Shown here in pieces: positions 25,038 to 33,580 of a stretch of 64,000 nt of DNA; positions within the stretch are counted from its first letter, which is position 1, and each line of letters opens with the position of its first letter. The DNA is from a virus. Made by a program: the position numbers and the translations under genes. Under the pieces are notes generated by a model. That model had not been told where the DNA came from, ran no database searches, and saw nothing but the letters and a program-made list of their open reading frames with translations. The DNA is taken from positions 1 to 64,000 of IMG/VR virus record IMGVR_UViG_3300044644_001860. One strand, given 5' to 3'.

Positions 25038-25668
25038 GTACAGGATGTACAAGGACCCGCAAGAGTTCAAAAAGAAGATACCGAAAAAACCTTCTGACGC
25101 GCTGCGCCTGTTGGGATTGGATTTGGGTAACAACTGCGGCGTCGCGATTTACGACTATTTGCCGAAAAAACAGATGTTCAAGGAAAACCTTCATCTGTTT
25201 CAATGGGACTTATCGCCGCAGGGGCTTGAATCTAGCGTAGCCCGGTACGTCCGCCTGCGCGAATTTTTAAATGTTACGTCTCCTGACGCTATCGCGTACG
25301 AAGACGTCAAGTACTCGCCGCCCAAAGAGTTTTTTGTAAACAAGAAGTTCGGTATTCCGGCGATCCTTTCGCGGGTATCTACTGCGGCTGAAGTTCTTGG
25401 CGGAATGAAAGTAACCGTGGCGACATGGGCTGAAGAGGCCGGATTGTTGAGCAACGGTTACGCCATCAGCACAATTAAAAAGTACGCTACTGGCAGCGGC
25501 AAAGCGAGTAAAGACGACATGATTGCTGCGCTCAACAAACTGCTGGGCGCCTCCTTCGACCAAACCAAGTACAAGTCGACGGGAATCGATAACGTAGTAG
25601 ACGCGGCTTACGTGTTGTTGCTCATGTCAATGCACGTGCAAGCGTCTGCAGAACACAGCAAACTCTAG
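25030..25668 (+). CDS. RuvC-like Holliday junction resolvase (RNase H fold)
   Basis: 212 residues from ATG 25030, with GGTGGAG five to six bases upstream. First strand LRLLGLDLGNNCGVAIYD carries the catalytic Asp (D31); the second acidic position is AYEDVKYSPP (Glu ~93), and the third IDNVVDAAYVLLL (~182-186). This D...E...D layout with GxDxGxxxxG is that of RuvC-type resolvases, often used by phages to resolve recombination or packaging intermediates. STIKKYATGSGKASKDDM matches the RuvC region that precedes the last helix. Good fit in length. Confidence 0.8.
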   Translation: MPKYRMYKDPQEFKKKIPKKPSDALRLLGLDLGNNCGVAIYDYLPKKQMFKENLHLFQWDLSPQGLESSVARYVRLREFLNVTSPDAIAYEDVKYSPPKEFFVNKKFGIPAILSRVSTAAEVLGGMKVTVATWAEEAGLLSNGYAISTIKKYATGSGKASKDDMIAALNKLLGASFDQTKYKSTGIDNVVDAAYVLLLMSMHVQASAEHSKL

Positions 25669-25670
25669 CG

Positions 25671-26306
25671 ATGGCCAAAGCAATCCTTCATGAGCTGTTG
25701 CCAGTCACAGGCGCCGACGATATTGTGACGCTGTCGTGCGCTGACATGCTCAGCAGGCGAGAACGCCCGGTCTCCCTTTTTACTCCGGGATTGCTGATCA
25801 CGCACGGGCACCTCGACCGCGACCCCGTGCAAGAGTTTAACGCGTTGTACCCGGCACCGTCGGACGACTTGAAACCCTTCGCTTTTGATCTGCGAAAAGA
25901 CAGTGAGCGGTTTTTCGAAGGTCTTGGCGCGGCGATGATTCCGGGGAAACCGCGGCCCATAAACTTCGACAAACGTCTTTACGCCATCGACAACGAGCGC
26001 GCTGACGAGTGTTTTGAGTTTTTATCGGGCATATCTTTCTCTGATCCGCGGACCGGTTTTTTTGCGCAGACATGTTCGTACGACCTGATTACGCCCGACC
26101 CGACATCTAAATTGCAGCAGATGTTGACCGTCCGCGTTTTCGGGGTTGTTGCCAATGATTTTGTGGCGCTCTTGCAGGCGCGACCGTATCTGCCGGCAAA
26201 GGCTATCAAGATCGGCCTGACCGGCGATAACAAATCGTTGTTTTTGCAGAGCCACGGAATTACGGGTATTTTTGACGGAATTGATCCTCTGCAGCATAGG
26301 GAGTAA
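25671..26306 (+). CDS. Hypothetical protein
   Basis: 211 residues, ATG 25671 two bases after the resolvase stop. Contains LFTPGLLITHGHLDRDPVQEF and FDKRLYAIDNERADECFEFL; the HGHLDRD stretch superficially recalls metallo-hydrolase HxHxDH motifs but the spacing is not right and no second motif is seen. Ends in IFDGIDPLQHRE. Unrecognised. Confidence 0.6.
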   Translation: MAKAILHELLPVTGADDIVTLSCADMLSRRERPVSLFTPGLLITHGHLDRDPVQEFNALYPAPSDDLKPFAFDLRKDSERFFEGLGAAMIPGKPRPINFDKRLYAIDNERADECFEFLSGISFSDPRTGFFAQTCSYDLITPDPTSKLQQMLTVRVFGVVANDFVALLQARPYLPAKAIKIGLTGDNKSLFLQSHGITGIFDGIDPLQHRE

Positions 26307-26308
26307 TC

Positions 26309-26719
26309 ATGGCAGAGAAGAAAGAATCTGAGGCGTGCGGCGTTGTTATCCTGACGCCAGACGGAGAATTCAAAACTGAAGTATTCGCCACCCTCGACGA
26401 ACTCACCGCCCGGCTCACCGAGCTTATTGACAAGGACGTATCAGTCTCTTGTTTTGCCGGAATACCCTTACCGATATCAAAACCGCCTTTTAGGCATTTG
26501 ATGACGCCGCACGGCAACAAGCCTCTTTTTGCTGCACCCACCGCCGAACTGGAAGCCGACGAGACAGGCTATTTAGGCGTCGATCCGATCCACGTGTTTC
26601 CGCCGTCGTCTATACAGGCGCCGGTGAAAGCACGTCCGGCGGAAGACGAATTTTTCGATGACGAAGTCAGCGATACGATTGATGTTTTTAATCGCATGCT
26701 CCCTGACCCGGACAGCTAA
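26309..26719 (+). CDS. Small hypothetical protein
   Basis: 136 residues, ATG 26309 with AGGGAG upstream. N-terminal beta strands (ACGVVILTPDGEFKTEVFATLDELTARLTELI), then proline-rich middle and acidic end (FFDDEVSDTIDVFNRMLPDPDS), suggesting a small folded domain with a flexible tail. Last gene before the terminator at 26761. Confidence 0.6.
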   Translation: MAEKKESEACGVVILTPDGEFKTEVFATLDELTARLTELIDKDVSVSCFAGIPLPISKPPFRHLMTPHGNKPLFAAPTAELEADETGYLGVDPIHVFPPSSIQAPVKARPAEDEFFDDEVSDTIDVFNRMLPDPDS

Positions 26720-26740
26720 ATTTGTTCGCATAACACGGCA

Positions 26741-26746
26741 TATTAT
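26741..26746 (+). promoter_or_regulatory. Possible -10 element TATTAT ahead of a terminator
   Basis: TATTAT lies 15 bases before the hairpin at 26761; no convincing -35 at 16-18 bases. If used, most transcripts would end as a very short RNA at the terminator, with read-through reaching the gene at 26827. Confidence 0.25.
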
Positions 26747-26760
26747 CTGCGTCTCTGTTG

Positions 26761-26791
26761 CGCGCTATTCAAAGTAGCGCGTATTTTTTTT
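26761..26791 (+). terminator. Rho-independent terminator
   Basis: CGCGCTA (26761-26767) pairs perfectly with TAGCGCG (26775-26781) over a 7-base loop and is followed by TATTTTTTTT. A canonical intrinsic terminator ending the 19-26.7 kb run. Confidence 0.8.
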
Positions 26792-26826
26792 ATCCACCAG
26801 CGAGAAAATTAAGATGAGTAGCACCA

Positions 26827-27015
26827 ATGCGCGTAGTCATGTTTCAGGGAAAAGCTGTAAAACGCCAGCGGAGGATCGGGGACGATAAGATCATGGTCAC
26901 CTTCTACAATAATCACGCGTCGGTTGTCGTAAGTGCAGCCGCGTGGGAGAATGGAAGGACAGACAAGTACACGGATGGAACGGTTCCGCGAAAGATGGTT
27001 GTTAGAAGCCTCTAG
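26827..27015 (+). CDS. Small hypothetical protein
   Basis: 62 residues, ATG 26827. Beta-strand pattern with basic start (FQGKAVKRQRRIGDDKIMVTFYNN, ASVVVSAAAWENG). Ribosome site weak. Its stop (TAG) is part of TCTAGGAG, the likely ribosome site of the next gene, which supports the frame. Other starts such as ATG 26815 give only a very short frame. Function unknown. Confidence 0.5.
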   Translation: MRVVMFQGKAVKRQRRIGDDKIMVTFYNNHASVVVSAAAWENGRTDKYTDGTVPRKMVVRSL

Positions 27016-27031
27016 GAGTAAATAGGCTGTG

Positions 27032-28054
27032 ATGCGTACTTCTGTAAAAACTCGCGCGCAAGTATCGACACTAATCACCGAGCACCGAAAACTGCTCCGG
27101 CGATTCAACCGTGTGTCGCACTATATCTCCGGCATTTGTGCCGGACTGTATCTACCCGGTGTGCATCAGACGTTCGACGTTCCGATGCGCAAGATCACCG
27201 GCAAGCGGCCAGTATTTGTGACGCTCGAAGCGTCAGGACCGAGCCTATCGTTTGTCGGCGCCATTAGCCGACTAAAGGCAGGAAAGCTGAATTGGCAGTC
27301 GATCTTCAATTACGACTTAGCTATTCCCATGACGCCCCGAGGTGGCGGCCGAGTGGTGAGTGCCAAGAACGTCGTGATAGCTCGGCGTGGTTTAGAGCTG
27401 CTTTCTGAGCTGGTGGAATACGGTGAAGCCGCAGCCGCTAACGAGCACGCGCCGTTAGAGCCCGCGACGTTTCCAACCGTGGTTTACGGGTACGGCCGAA
27501 TCACGGGTGAAGATTATTCCGCGGTGCTGGGTTTTGCAGTTCCTAACCCCGCAGATGGTCTTGAGTCTGTTACGGCGCGCAGGTACAGCGCGGCGGAAAA
27601 GGTTTTGTCTCGTCGTGGACTAGAAAAGCTGGAGGACATCGCTGAGGAAATGTGGCCAGTACTGATGGCCGAATTCCGCGCCGAGTACCCCGACTTCCAA
27701 ATCGCCGGCGAGGTGGTATTGGACGCGCTTAAAACGCGCGCTGATTTTGTGAATATTCCGCTCCCCGCCGATGAGGCGTTGGCGGTCGATCCCGACGCAG
27801 TCGTGCAGGCAATGCGCGATAAGCTGTCTGGCCGGTTCCGTTACGAAGCGTCCTACAAGGATTTGCTTCTTGCGGCGGCTAATCCCGGCAAACCGCTGCG
27901 GATCAGTCGGCTTTCCGCGCTGCAACTGTTTCCTGTGGAAACAGCGCAGGACTTGCCGGAGTGCTACACGGGTTCGGTGTTGTCGCCGGTGAAGCTGTCG
28001 GAAGCCGCCGCCGCGGTTTCCCCCGGAGACCCGACACCGGTAGAGGGTAATTGA
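27032..28054 (+). CDS. Hypothetical protein
   Basis: 340 residues from ATG 27032 (GTG 27029 also possible). N-terminal helix-rich region (RAQVSTLITEHRKLLRRFNR), a central strand-rich part, then helical stretches (AEKVLSRRGLEKLEDIAEEMWPVLMAEF) and a Pro/Ala-rich end. No known motif. It starts the transcription unit after the terminator at 26761 and precedes another small unknown gene, in the interval before the portal-like gene. Confidence 0.65.
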   Translation: MRTSVKTRAQVSTLITEHRKLLRRFNRVSHYISGICAGLYLPGVHQTFDVPMRKITGKRPVFVTLEASGPSLSFVGAISRLKAGKLNWQSIFNYDLAIPMTPRGGGRVVSAKNVVIARRGLELLSELVEYGEAAAANEHAPLEPATFPTVVYGYGRITGEDYSAVLGFAVPNPADGLESVTARRYSAAEKVLSRRGLEKLEDIAEEMWPVLMAEFRAEYPDFQIAGEVVLDALKTRADFVNIPLPADEALAVDPDAVVQAMRDKLSGRFRYEASYKDLLLAAANPGKPLRISRLSALQLFPVETAQDLPECYTGSVLSPVKLSEAAAAVSPGDPTPVEGN

Positions 28055-28336
28055 ATGTCGCGCTATTTTCTAAACCACGACTGTTCGTTGGACTGGTTAT
28101 TGCGGCAAGATAGTCGACCTGACATTTTGCCGAAATTCCCGGACGACGATAGTTTTGGTTTGGTTGTAGCGTACCTTGCGTCAGGGCGCATGGTGTCTGA
28201 AGTTATTCCCACGCCGCAGCAGTTCCCCGAAATCTGCGGCGTCGGTCTTCCGTTGGGCAGGCTGTATTTCCATATTTCCAAAAATCGGTTATACAGTGTG
28301 TGCGAGGGATTAACTCCAGAAGCATTTAACAACTAA
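28055..28336 (+). CDS. Small hypothetical protein
   Basis: 93 residues, ATG 28055 directly after the previous stop. Mixed strand/helix content (FGLVVAYLASGRMVSEVIP, LPLGRLYFHISKNRLYSVC). No motif. Followed by the strongest terminator in the window. Confidence 0.6.
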   Translation: MSRYFLNHDCSLDWLLRQDSRPDILPKFPDDDSFGLVVAYLASGRMVSEVIPTPQQFPEICGVGLPLGRLYFHISKNRLYSVCEGLTPEAFNN

Positions 28337-28368
28337 ACGAGCGCTAGGCAGTGCGCGTTTTGAAGGAA

Positions 28369-28424
28369 CCGGGCGGCAGATGAAAGCTAGTAATCTGCCG
28401 CCCGGCCTTCCCTTTCTTTTTTTT
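28369..28424 (+). terminator. Strong rho-independent terminator
   Basis: CCGGGCGGCAGAT (28369-28381) pairs perfectly with ATCTGCCGCCCGG (28393-28405), 13 pairs with an 11-base loop; flanking GGAA/TTCC can extend it. A T-rich run CTTTCTTTTTTTT follows (28412-28424). It separates the early/middle unknown genes from the portal-containing unit. Confidence 0.9.
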
Positions 28425-28440
28425 AGCTATTGAGGGAAAC

Positions 28441-29346
28441 ATGGCGCAGCGATACGGCGACCCACGCTCCGAGCGGCTGTCTAACGGACGAAGTTTGGCC
28501 GATGTAATGCCGGGCCGCACCAGAGGCATTCAAGGCGTTATTGTTGCCCCCTCAACTAAAGGCGGCGTACCTATTAACTACAACCCGCACGACATATCAA
28601 ACATGTCAATTACCGTAGACCCCGACGGAGAAGGTAAGACGGTATTAAACATTGGTCGGTGCAGCGCCGACGAGATACACACTGCAAATGACGAGGCTAG
28701 AAAAAAGTTTCCGGGGCAAGACATAGAGTCACAGCGTGAACGCGCGTTATACGCTTTTCAGTTGCTGGCAAAACCGGCAGTAAAAACCGCTGTAGCCCCA
28801 CAACCTGTTTTGTCGCGTGAGGACGTGCTAGCAGACGAGGAAAGTGAAGAAGCAGAATTAATCCGGCAGCTTGCAGACGACGCCGGCATTTCTCTGCCTG
28901 CTACTCCCCCCATCGAACAAATTGATCGGAGCTACAGCCCGATGACGGCCTTTGGTTTAAAGAAAAAGGTAGGGCTTTCAGCGCCACCCACGGCTGCGCC
29001 CAGTAGCGCTAAAATCGGCCCACCGCAAAAACTGGTGTATTTTGAGAAAGAGGGTATAGGGACTGTCCCCGCTTTTTTTCATGACATTATTACGGCCGTG
29101 ACATACGCCGACGATACGAGCACAGAAGAAAGCGGCTTCATGGTGTTAATATACGACATTCGTTTTGAGCAGAGCGCCGCGCGGTGGTTTCCTCCAGCTA
29201 ACGACCCGTATAACCGACCGTGGGCTGTTCAAATTAACGGCGCCAACAAGCTGTATCTTGTGCATACAACTGGTTTCCAGTATGTTTATGACAGCCACGA
29301 ATACTGTATTCTGTTGGTTGAGAAGGCTGTTACCGTGCAGGAATGA
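28441..29346 (+). CDS. Hypothetical protein upstream of portal
   Basis: 301 residues, ATG 28441 preceded by TGAGGGAAAC. N-terminal ~110 residues basic and Gly/Pro rich (PRSERLSNGRSLADVMPGR); middle disordered and acidic (ADEESEEAELIRQLADDAG); C-terminal ~110 residues a beta domain (LVYFEKEGIGTVPAFFH, WAVQINGANKLYLVHTTG, EYCILLVEKAV). First gene after the terminator and close to the portal gene, so a head-related role is possible. Not recognised. Confidence 0.6.
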   Translation: MAQRYGDPRSERLSNGRSLADVMPGRTRGIQGVIVAPSTKGGVPINYNPHDISNMSITVDPDGEGKTVLNIGRCSADEIHTANDEARKKFPGQDIESQRERALYAFQLLAKPAVKTAVAPQPVLSREDVLADEESEEAELIRQLADDAGISLPATPPIEQIDRSYSPMTAFGLKKKVGLSAPPTAAPSSAKIGPPQKLVYFEKEGIGTVPAFFHDIITAVTYADDTSTEESGFMVLIYDIRFEQSAARWFPPANDPYNRPWAVQINGANKLYLVHTTGFQYVYDSHEYCILLVEKAVTVQE

Positions 29347-29350
29347 GAAA

Positions 29351-29506
29351 ATGGAAAAAATGGCCGTGATTCGCCCCGGGCTTACACCTCCCGAAAACGG
29401 CGTCGAATCTGGTAAAATTGAAGAGAAAACCGCCGCGGTAGAAAACCTCGACAGCGATTTTCGAAAAAAAGCTGCGGAAGCCGCGGCAAAAATTCCTCAA
29501 AAATAG
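29351..29506 (+). CDS. Small charged protein before portal gene
   Basis: 51 residues from ATG 29351, four bases after the previous stop. Charged and probably disordered/helical: GLTPPENGVESGKIEEKT, then DFRKKAAEAAAKIPQK. Second ATG at 29363 possible. Lies between the 301-residue protein and the portal-like gene with minimal gaps, which favours a real gene. Confidence 0.5.
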   Translation: MEKMAVIRPGLTPPENGVESGKIEEKTAAVENLDSDFRKKAAEAAAKIPQK

Positions 29507-29518
29507 CGAGAAATTGCC

Positions 29519-31450
29519 GTGGTTTTAACGCCATCTGGGCAGGGCGGTTACGGCTCTATGGGCCGTGGCACAATGGCCGACGAACGGTTTCCCGACCCGT
29601 TCTGCGACATGGCCAGCCTATCCATGCCGGAAAGCATTCAGACCGCCTTGCGGTGGACTGAATACATCATGAATGCCAACGGTGTATACCGGCAGGCTAT
29701 TGATCGCGTTGTGTCTTATTTTATTACAGACGTAGAAATTTACGACATCGGCGAGAATACGACTGGCAGAGAAGAAAAAGAAAAGTATCAGGTTTTCCTT
29801 GAAGATACGCTGAAGATTCGCAACGTGCTGCATACGATTGCCATGGATTACATGACATATGGCAATTCGTTTACCAGTCTTCTGTTGCCATTTCGCCGCT
29901 ATTTAATGTGCAAACGTTGCGGCTTTGAGATGCCGTTTGACAAAGTTTACAACTCACCGCAATGCGCGTTTAAATGGCAGAATTTCGAGTTCCACGCGAC
30001 ATGCCCTAAGTGCAAATACTCTGGCGTCTGGCGGCACATCGACCGGCGCTCGGGCGACTCAGAAAATATGCACGTTAAACGCTGGAGCCCACATGAGATC
30101 GACATTTTGTGGGACCCGTACACCGATGAGTGCTCGTATGTTTGGAAGATTCCGCAAGACTATCGGACACTGATTAAAGAAGGGCATTTACATCATTTAG
30201 AGCGCGCTAGTTGGGAGATAATTCAGGCTATCAAAAATGAGCAGAACCTCATGTTTGATAAGGGCATGATCTATCACTTGAAAGAAGACGCGCTCGCCGG
30301 CATGCGCAATCGTGGCTGGGGCATCTCGCGCATTTTGGCTAATTTCCGACAAGCGTGGTACGTGCAGATTCTCCACCGCTACAACGAGGCCATTGCGCTG
30401 GACTATGTCGTGCCATTCCGCGTCATTACTCCGGCACCCCGCGGCGGCGATGGGCAGTCATCTGACCCTGTGCATACAATTAACCTTTCAAATTTTGCGT
30501 CGCGTGTACAGTCTATGTTACGCGCCAGACGAACAGACCCGGCCCGCTGGAACGTGCTGCCGTTTCCCGTGCAGTATCAAGCCCTCGGCGGCGACGCCAC
30601 GCAGCTGGCGCCCAAAGACTTAATTGATCAGGGGCTAGATACGCTTTTAAAGTGTATCGGTATGCCCGTCGAACTGTTTAACGGCACGCTGCAGTTGCAG
30701 GCAGCACCGGCAGCTTTACGTTTATTTGAGGCGAACTGGAGCCATCTGCCGCTGAACCTCAATACGTTCATGGCCGAATTAGTAACGCAAATTGCGCGCT
30801 TTATGTCGTGGGAACCTGTCGGCGCCAAGCTTGTTCGCGTCACACACGCTGATGACCTGAATCGTCAGATGGCGAAACTGCAGCTTATGCAGGCGCAACA
30901 GATCAGCAAGGGTACTGGACTTAAGAGCGTTGGGCTTGACTACGAAGAAGAAATCAAACGCATGCTCGACGAAGAAAAGATTTACGCTGAAGAGCAACAG
31001 CGCATGCAAAAGGAAATGGAGCAGTCGCAGCAGATGCAGGACCTGAGCCAGCAGGCCCAGATGATGGGCGGAGTTGGCAATGCGGGTGCTGGCGCAACCG
31101 GCATGCCGCAAGGCGGCGCTCCGGCGCCTGCTGGCGGTGGTGGCGCACCTCCTCCGGGAACGCTGCCCGGCGCGGCCCCATCGTCTGTCGACCAGTTCAT
31201 TATGCAGCGACAGAACTCCCCAAATGTTCCGCGCACGCCGGAAGACTTACAGCAGCAAGCCCAGCTCATTGCGAACGACTTGCTGTCTAAGCCTGAGTCC
31301 ATAAAGGATTCGGAGCTAATTAAGTTGAAGCGCAGCGATCAAACGATGCACGCGCTTGTAACAAGCATTATGGACGATATTCGTCAGCAAGCCCGGTCGC
31401 AGGGCGGCGCTATGGTTATGCAACAACAGTTCGGCCAACCTGCGGGTTAA
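29519..31450 (+). CDS. Portal-like protein
   Basis: 643 residues from GTG 29519. The order of segments fits phage portal proteins: NGVYRQAIDRVVSYFITDV near the start, YMTYGNSFTSLLLPFRRYL (the conserved 'YGNsf' region), a zinc-ribbon-like insertion (CKRCGFEMPF ... CPKCKYSG), a central helix-rich core with MPVELFNGTLQLQAAPAALRLFEANW, and a Gln/Met-rich then Gly/Pro-rich C-terminus. Portals form the dodecameric ring through which DNA enters the head. The zinc-ribbon insertion at ~130-175 is unusual. Terminase and capsid genes are not next to it. Confidence 0.72.
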   Translation: MVLTPSGQGGYGSMGRGTMADERFPDPFCDMASLSMPESIQTALRWTEYIMNANGVYRQAIDRVVSYFITDVEIYDIGENTTGREEKEKYQVFLEDTLKIRNVLHTIAMDYMTYGNSFTSLLLPFRRYLMCKRCGFEMPFDKVYNSPQCAFKWQNFEFHATCPKCKYSGVWRHIDRRSGDSENMHVKRWSPHEIDILWDPYTDECSYVWKIPQDYRTLIKEGHLHHLERASWEIIQAIKNEQNLMFDKGMIYHLKEDALAGMRNRGWGISRILANFRQAWYVQILHRYNEAIALDYVVPFRVITPAPRGGDGQSSDPVHTINLSNFASRVQSMLRARRTDPARWNVLPFPVQYQALGGDATQLAPKDLIDQGLDTLLKCIGMPVELFNGTLQLQAAPAALRLFEANWSHLPLNLNTFMAELVTQIARFMSWEPVGAKLVRVTHADDLNRQMAKLQLMQAQQISKGTGLKSVGLDYEEEIKRMLDEEKIYAEEQQRMQKEMEQSQQMQDLSQQAQMMGGVGNAGAGATGMPQGGAPAPAGGGGAPPPGTLPGAAPSSVDQFIMQRQNSPNVPRTPEDLQQQAQLIANDLLSKPESIKDSELIKLKRSDQTMHALVTSIMDDIRQQARSQGGAMVMQQQFGQPAG

Positions 31451-31455
31451 ACTGC

Positions 31456-32499
31456 ATGCGCATCGGAATATGTACTCATTACGCACATTGCGATCAGGCG
31501 TACCTAGCGATTCGGCTCGCGGATTTTTTGCGTGAGCAGGGCGTCGAGGCGTCTCTGTATGCGCACGACAAACCCGGTAAACTCGGCGCTGCGTACGACA
31601 ATAAAATAATTCATCGCGGTCGCGCCCGGTTTACGGCGTGGGCGAAAAGTTGTCGTTCGATTATCTGGACGCATGTTCCGTCTATTGAGCAGTTAAATTA
31701 CGTAAAACGTCAAAACGTACAAACCGTAATTGTGCCCATGTGGCAAGACCTGCGGACGCCGTTTCGCAAGACGATCCGCGCTGCTGACCATGTGGTCGCG
31801 ATGTCCGCTGAATGTCGGGAACTTTTTCACAGCGTCTACAAGTTTAAAAATACGACGCTTGTGCCTTTTGACACAGGGTTGCCTCCTACACGCAAAACGG
31901 TGAATGTGAACCAGCGTCGGATACGGCTGTTGTTGCCGTGGTTTGACCGAAATGCGCGCTGCGCTCACCAGCTATTTTTGACAAATCTGCAACTGCTGCT
32001 TACCCGGATGCCGGAGGCAAATTTAACGGTTGCAATTACGTCTAGTCAGTTTTCCCCGGCGATAGCGAAGTTTTTTACGCGGCTTGGCGAAAAACTCGAC
32101 AAACGTGTAAATGTTATCCGGCGTGTGCGTTACGCCGACCGACCGAAGTTGTTCTTGAATCACGATTTAACGCTATACCCTGCAGAGTGTGACAACTACG
32201 GTTTTTGCGGTCTGACGTCTATTGCTTGCGGCACGCCAATATTAACATTTGCCGTACCGCCGCAAATTGATTTTGCATATCCGGACACAAACGCAGTGGT
32301 AGTAAAAACAAAAGTGAATTATGATGAGTACGGCGTCGCTCATGCTGACCCTGATTACGAGCGATACTTTTCGGCGCTGCAAACGCTGATTGCCGAACCT
32401 TGGCATATTGATGCCATGAACAAACGAATCAACTACAACTTAAACTCTCGACGCAAATCTTTTGAAACGGGGTGGCAAGCTATTTTGCGTCTTGTGTAG
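31456..32499 (+). CDS. GT4-family glycosyltransferase
   Basis: 347 residues, ATG 31456 five bases after the portal stop. N-terminal Rossmann strand MRIGICTHYAHCDQAYLAIRLADFL, a mid segment IRLLLPWFDRNARCAHQLFL and the GT-B donor site LYPAECDNYGFCGLTSIACGTPIL (~238-262), in which E..NYG...E-position is replaced by E..N.GF; the A-CG-P-I ending is typical of GT4. Expected to move a nucleotide-sugar residue onto an acceptor in the cytoplasm. Placement inside the structural region suggests virion or host-envelope modification. Confidence 0.72.
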   Translation: MRIGICTHYAHCDQAYLAIRLADFLREQGVEASLYAHDKPGKLGAAYDNKIIHRGRARFTAWAKSCRSIIWTHVPSIEQLNYVKRQNVQTVIVPMWQDLRTPFRKTIRAADHVVAMSAECRELFHSVYKFKNTTLVPFDTGLPPTRKTVNVNQRRIRLLLPWFDRNARCAHQLFLTNLQLLLTRMPEANLTVAITSSQFSPAIAKFFTRLGEKLDKRVNVIRRVRYADRPKLFLNHDLTLYPAECDNYGFCGLTSIACGTPILTFAVPPQIDFAYPDTNAVVVKTKVNYDEYGVAHADPDYERYFSALQTLIAEPWHIDAMNKRINYNLNSRRKSFETGWQAILRLV

Positions 32500-32515
32500 C
32501 GCATGGAGGCGCCGC

Positions 32516-33277
32516 ATGAAAAAAACTCACGAGCTATCGTTTGATAAAACAATCGAATTTTCGCGGCGGTATTACAAAGATCACACTACTTTGCTCGGAG
32601 AGTCGTTATCGGCGCACTGCCAACAAGTAGCGCGTCAAGCTGAAACGATTGCCGGTCGGTTGTACAAAGATGTGCGCCCAGACTATTTTCAAGACTCCAG
32701 CAAAGACGGCATTGCGGCGATTATCCACGGCGCCCTACTCCACGACATTTTCAACGTCGGCGCCTGCCCGTTTGAGCACGTAGCTGAGGCCACGACCGTT
32801 CAGATTGCGGCCAGCGTCGCCGACATTAGCCGCGACTTTCGTTTAGTAGAGACAAAGCGCGATATGGAGTTCCGCGGCCGGCTAAGTCAAAGCCCTGTCT
32901 CGTCGCAAGTAATCGCCGCGGCAGACATTATTTGTACTGCCAACGACGCGCTTAAATTTCTAACCGCTTCCGGCCACTCAGCGATACCAAAGGTTAAGAA
33001 GATTCTTACCCAGCTTGACGGTGACTTGCTAGCAATACATGCAGCCAACAAGTACTACTCTCTGCGCCTGTACGTTCACGCCGCTAGAAACCTCTTGACA
33101 ACTATTAGTCAAGAGATTAAAACCTGCAAGAATCGCGTCAAAATGGCTAGAATTGCAGCGGCGTCAACAGAGTCGCTGCGGGAAAAAATAGCCGCACGCG
33201 AAAAAGAAACAGCAGTTCCGGTAGAAACAAAAGGACGAAAAAATGCCGGCAAAAAATCTCGTACGTCAAATTCTTGA
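32516..33277 (+). CDS. HD-domain protein
   Basis: 253 residues from ATG 32516, GGAGG six bases upstream; the frame is open from 32462 inside the GT gene. HD-superfamily signature: SAHCQQVARQAETIA (His ~34), IIHGALLHDIFNVG (H71, H76-D77) and later SVADISRDFRL, plus AADIICTANDALKF. These would bind one or two metals for phosphohydrolysis of nucleotides. C-terminal ~40 residues are lysine-rich and disordered (KGRKNAGKKSR). Possible roles include nucleotide breakdown near the thymidylate kinase gene. The exact substrate cannot be read. Confidence 0.65.
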   Translation: MKKTHELSFDKTIEFSRRYYKDHTTLLGESLSAHCQQVARQAETIAGRLYKDVRPDYFQDSSKDGIAAIIHGALLHDIFNVGACPFEHVAEATTVQIAASVADISRDFRLVETKRDMEFRGRLSQSPVSSQVIAAADIICTANDALKFLTASGHSAIPKVKKILTQLDGDLLAIHAANKYYSLRLYVHAARNLLTTISQEIKTCKNRVKMARIAAASTESLREKIAAREKETAVPVETKGRKNAGKKSRTSNS

Positions 33278-33578
33278 TCAGTACAAGACGGCTAATCCTA
33301 ACCACACCGAACCAGAGACAAAGCTGCTCAACGGTTTCGGCGAGTTCGCTGAACAATGGTTGCGTACGATAAAGATTATCGGCGTGGGGTATACGGTTAA
33401 CGGCATGGTGCTTCGTACGGCCGCGGGGGAAGAGTTGGTCTTGGATGACTCGTCCGCCACGCCCCCGACAAACATTCCGGGATACAACGCGGTCGGTATT
33501 ACTGGCAACGCCGCCCCGATGTCCGTGACCACACCGATGCGGCCATCGGACTTCTCTATTACCGGGGGGGCTGGCTAG
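33243..33578 (+). CDS. Small hypothetical protein, head/tail region
   Basis: 111 residues, ATG 33243 with AAGGA seven bases upstream, overlapping the HD gene by 35 bases. N-terminal helix (NLVRQILDQYKTANPNHT), a strand-rich centre (IIGVGYTVNGMVLRTAAGEELVLDD) and a flexible end. No motif. Next gene starts two bases after the stop. Confidence 0.6.
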   Translation: MPAKNLVRQILDQYKTANPNHTEPETKLLNGFGEFAEQWLRTIKIIGVGYTVNGMVLRTAAGEELVLDDSSATPPTNIPGYNAVGITGNAAPMSVTTPMRPSDFSITGGAG

Positions 33579-33580
33579 GC

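Noticed and set aside
25790-25830. HGHLDRD in the protein at 25671 as a metallo-beta-lactamase HxHxDH motif.
   Set aside because: The residues are HxHxDxD without the final H, and none of the downstream motifs of that fold are present.
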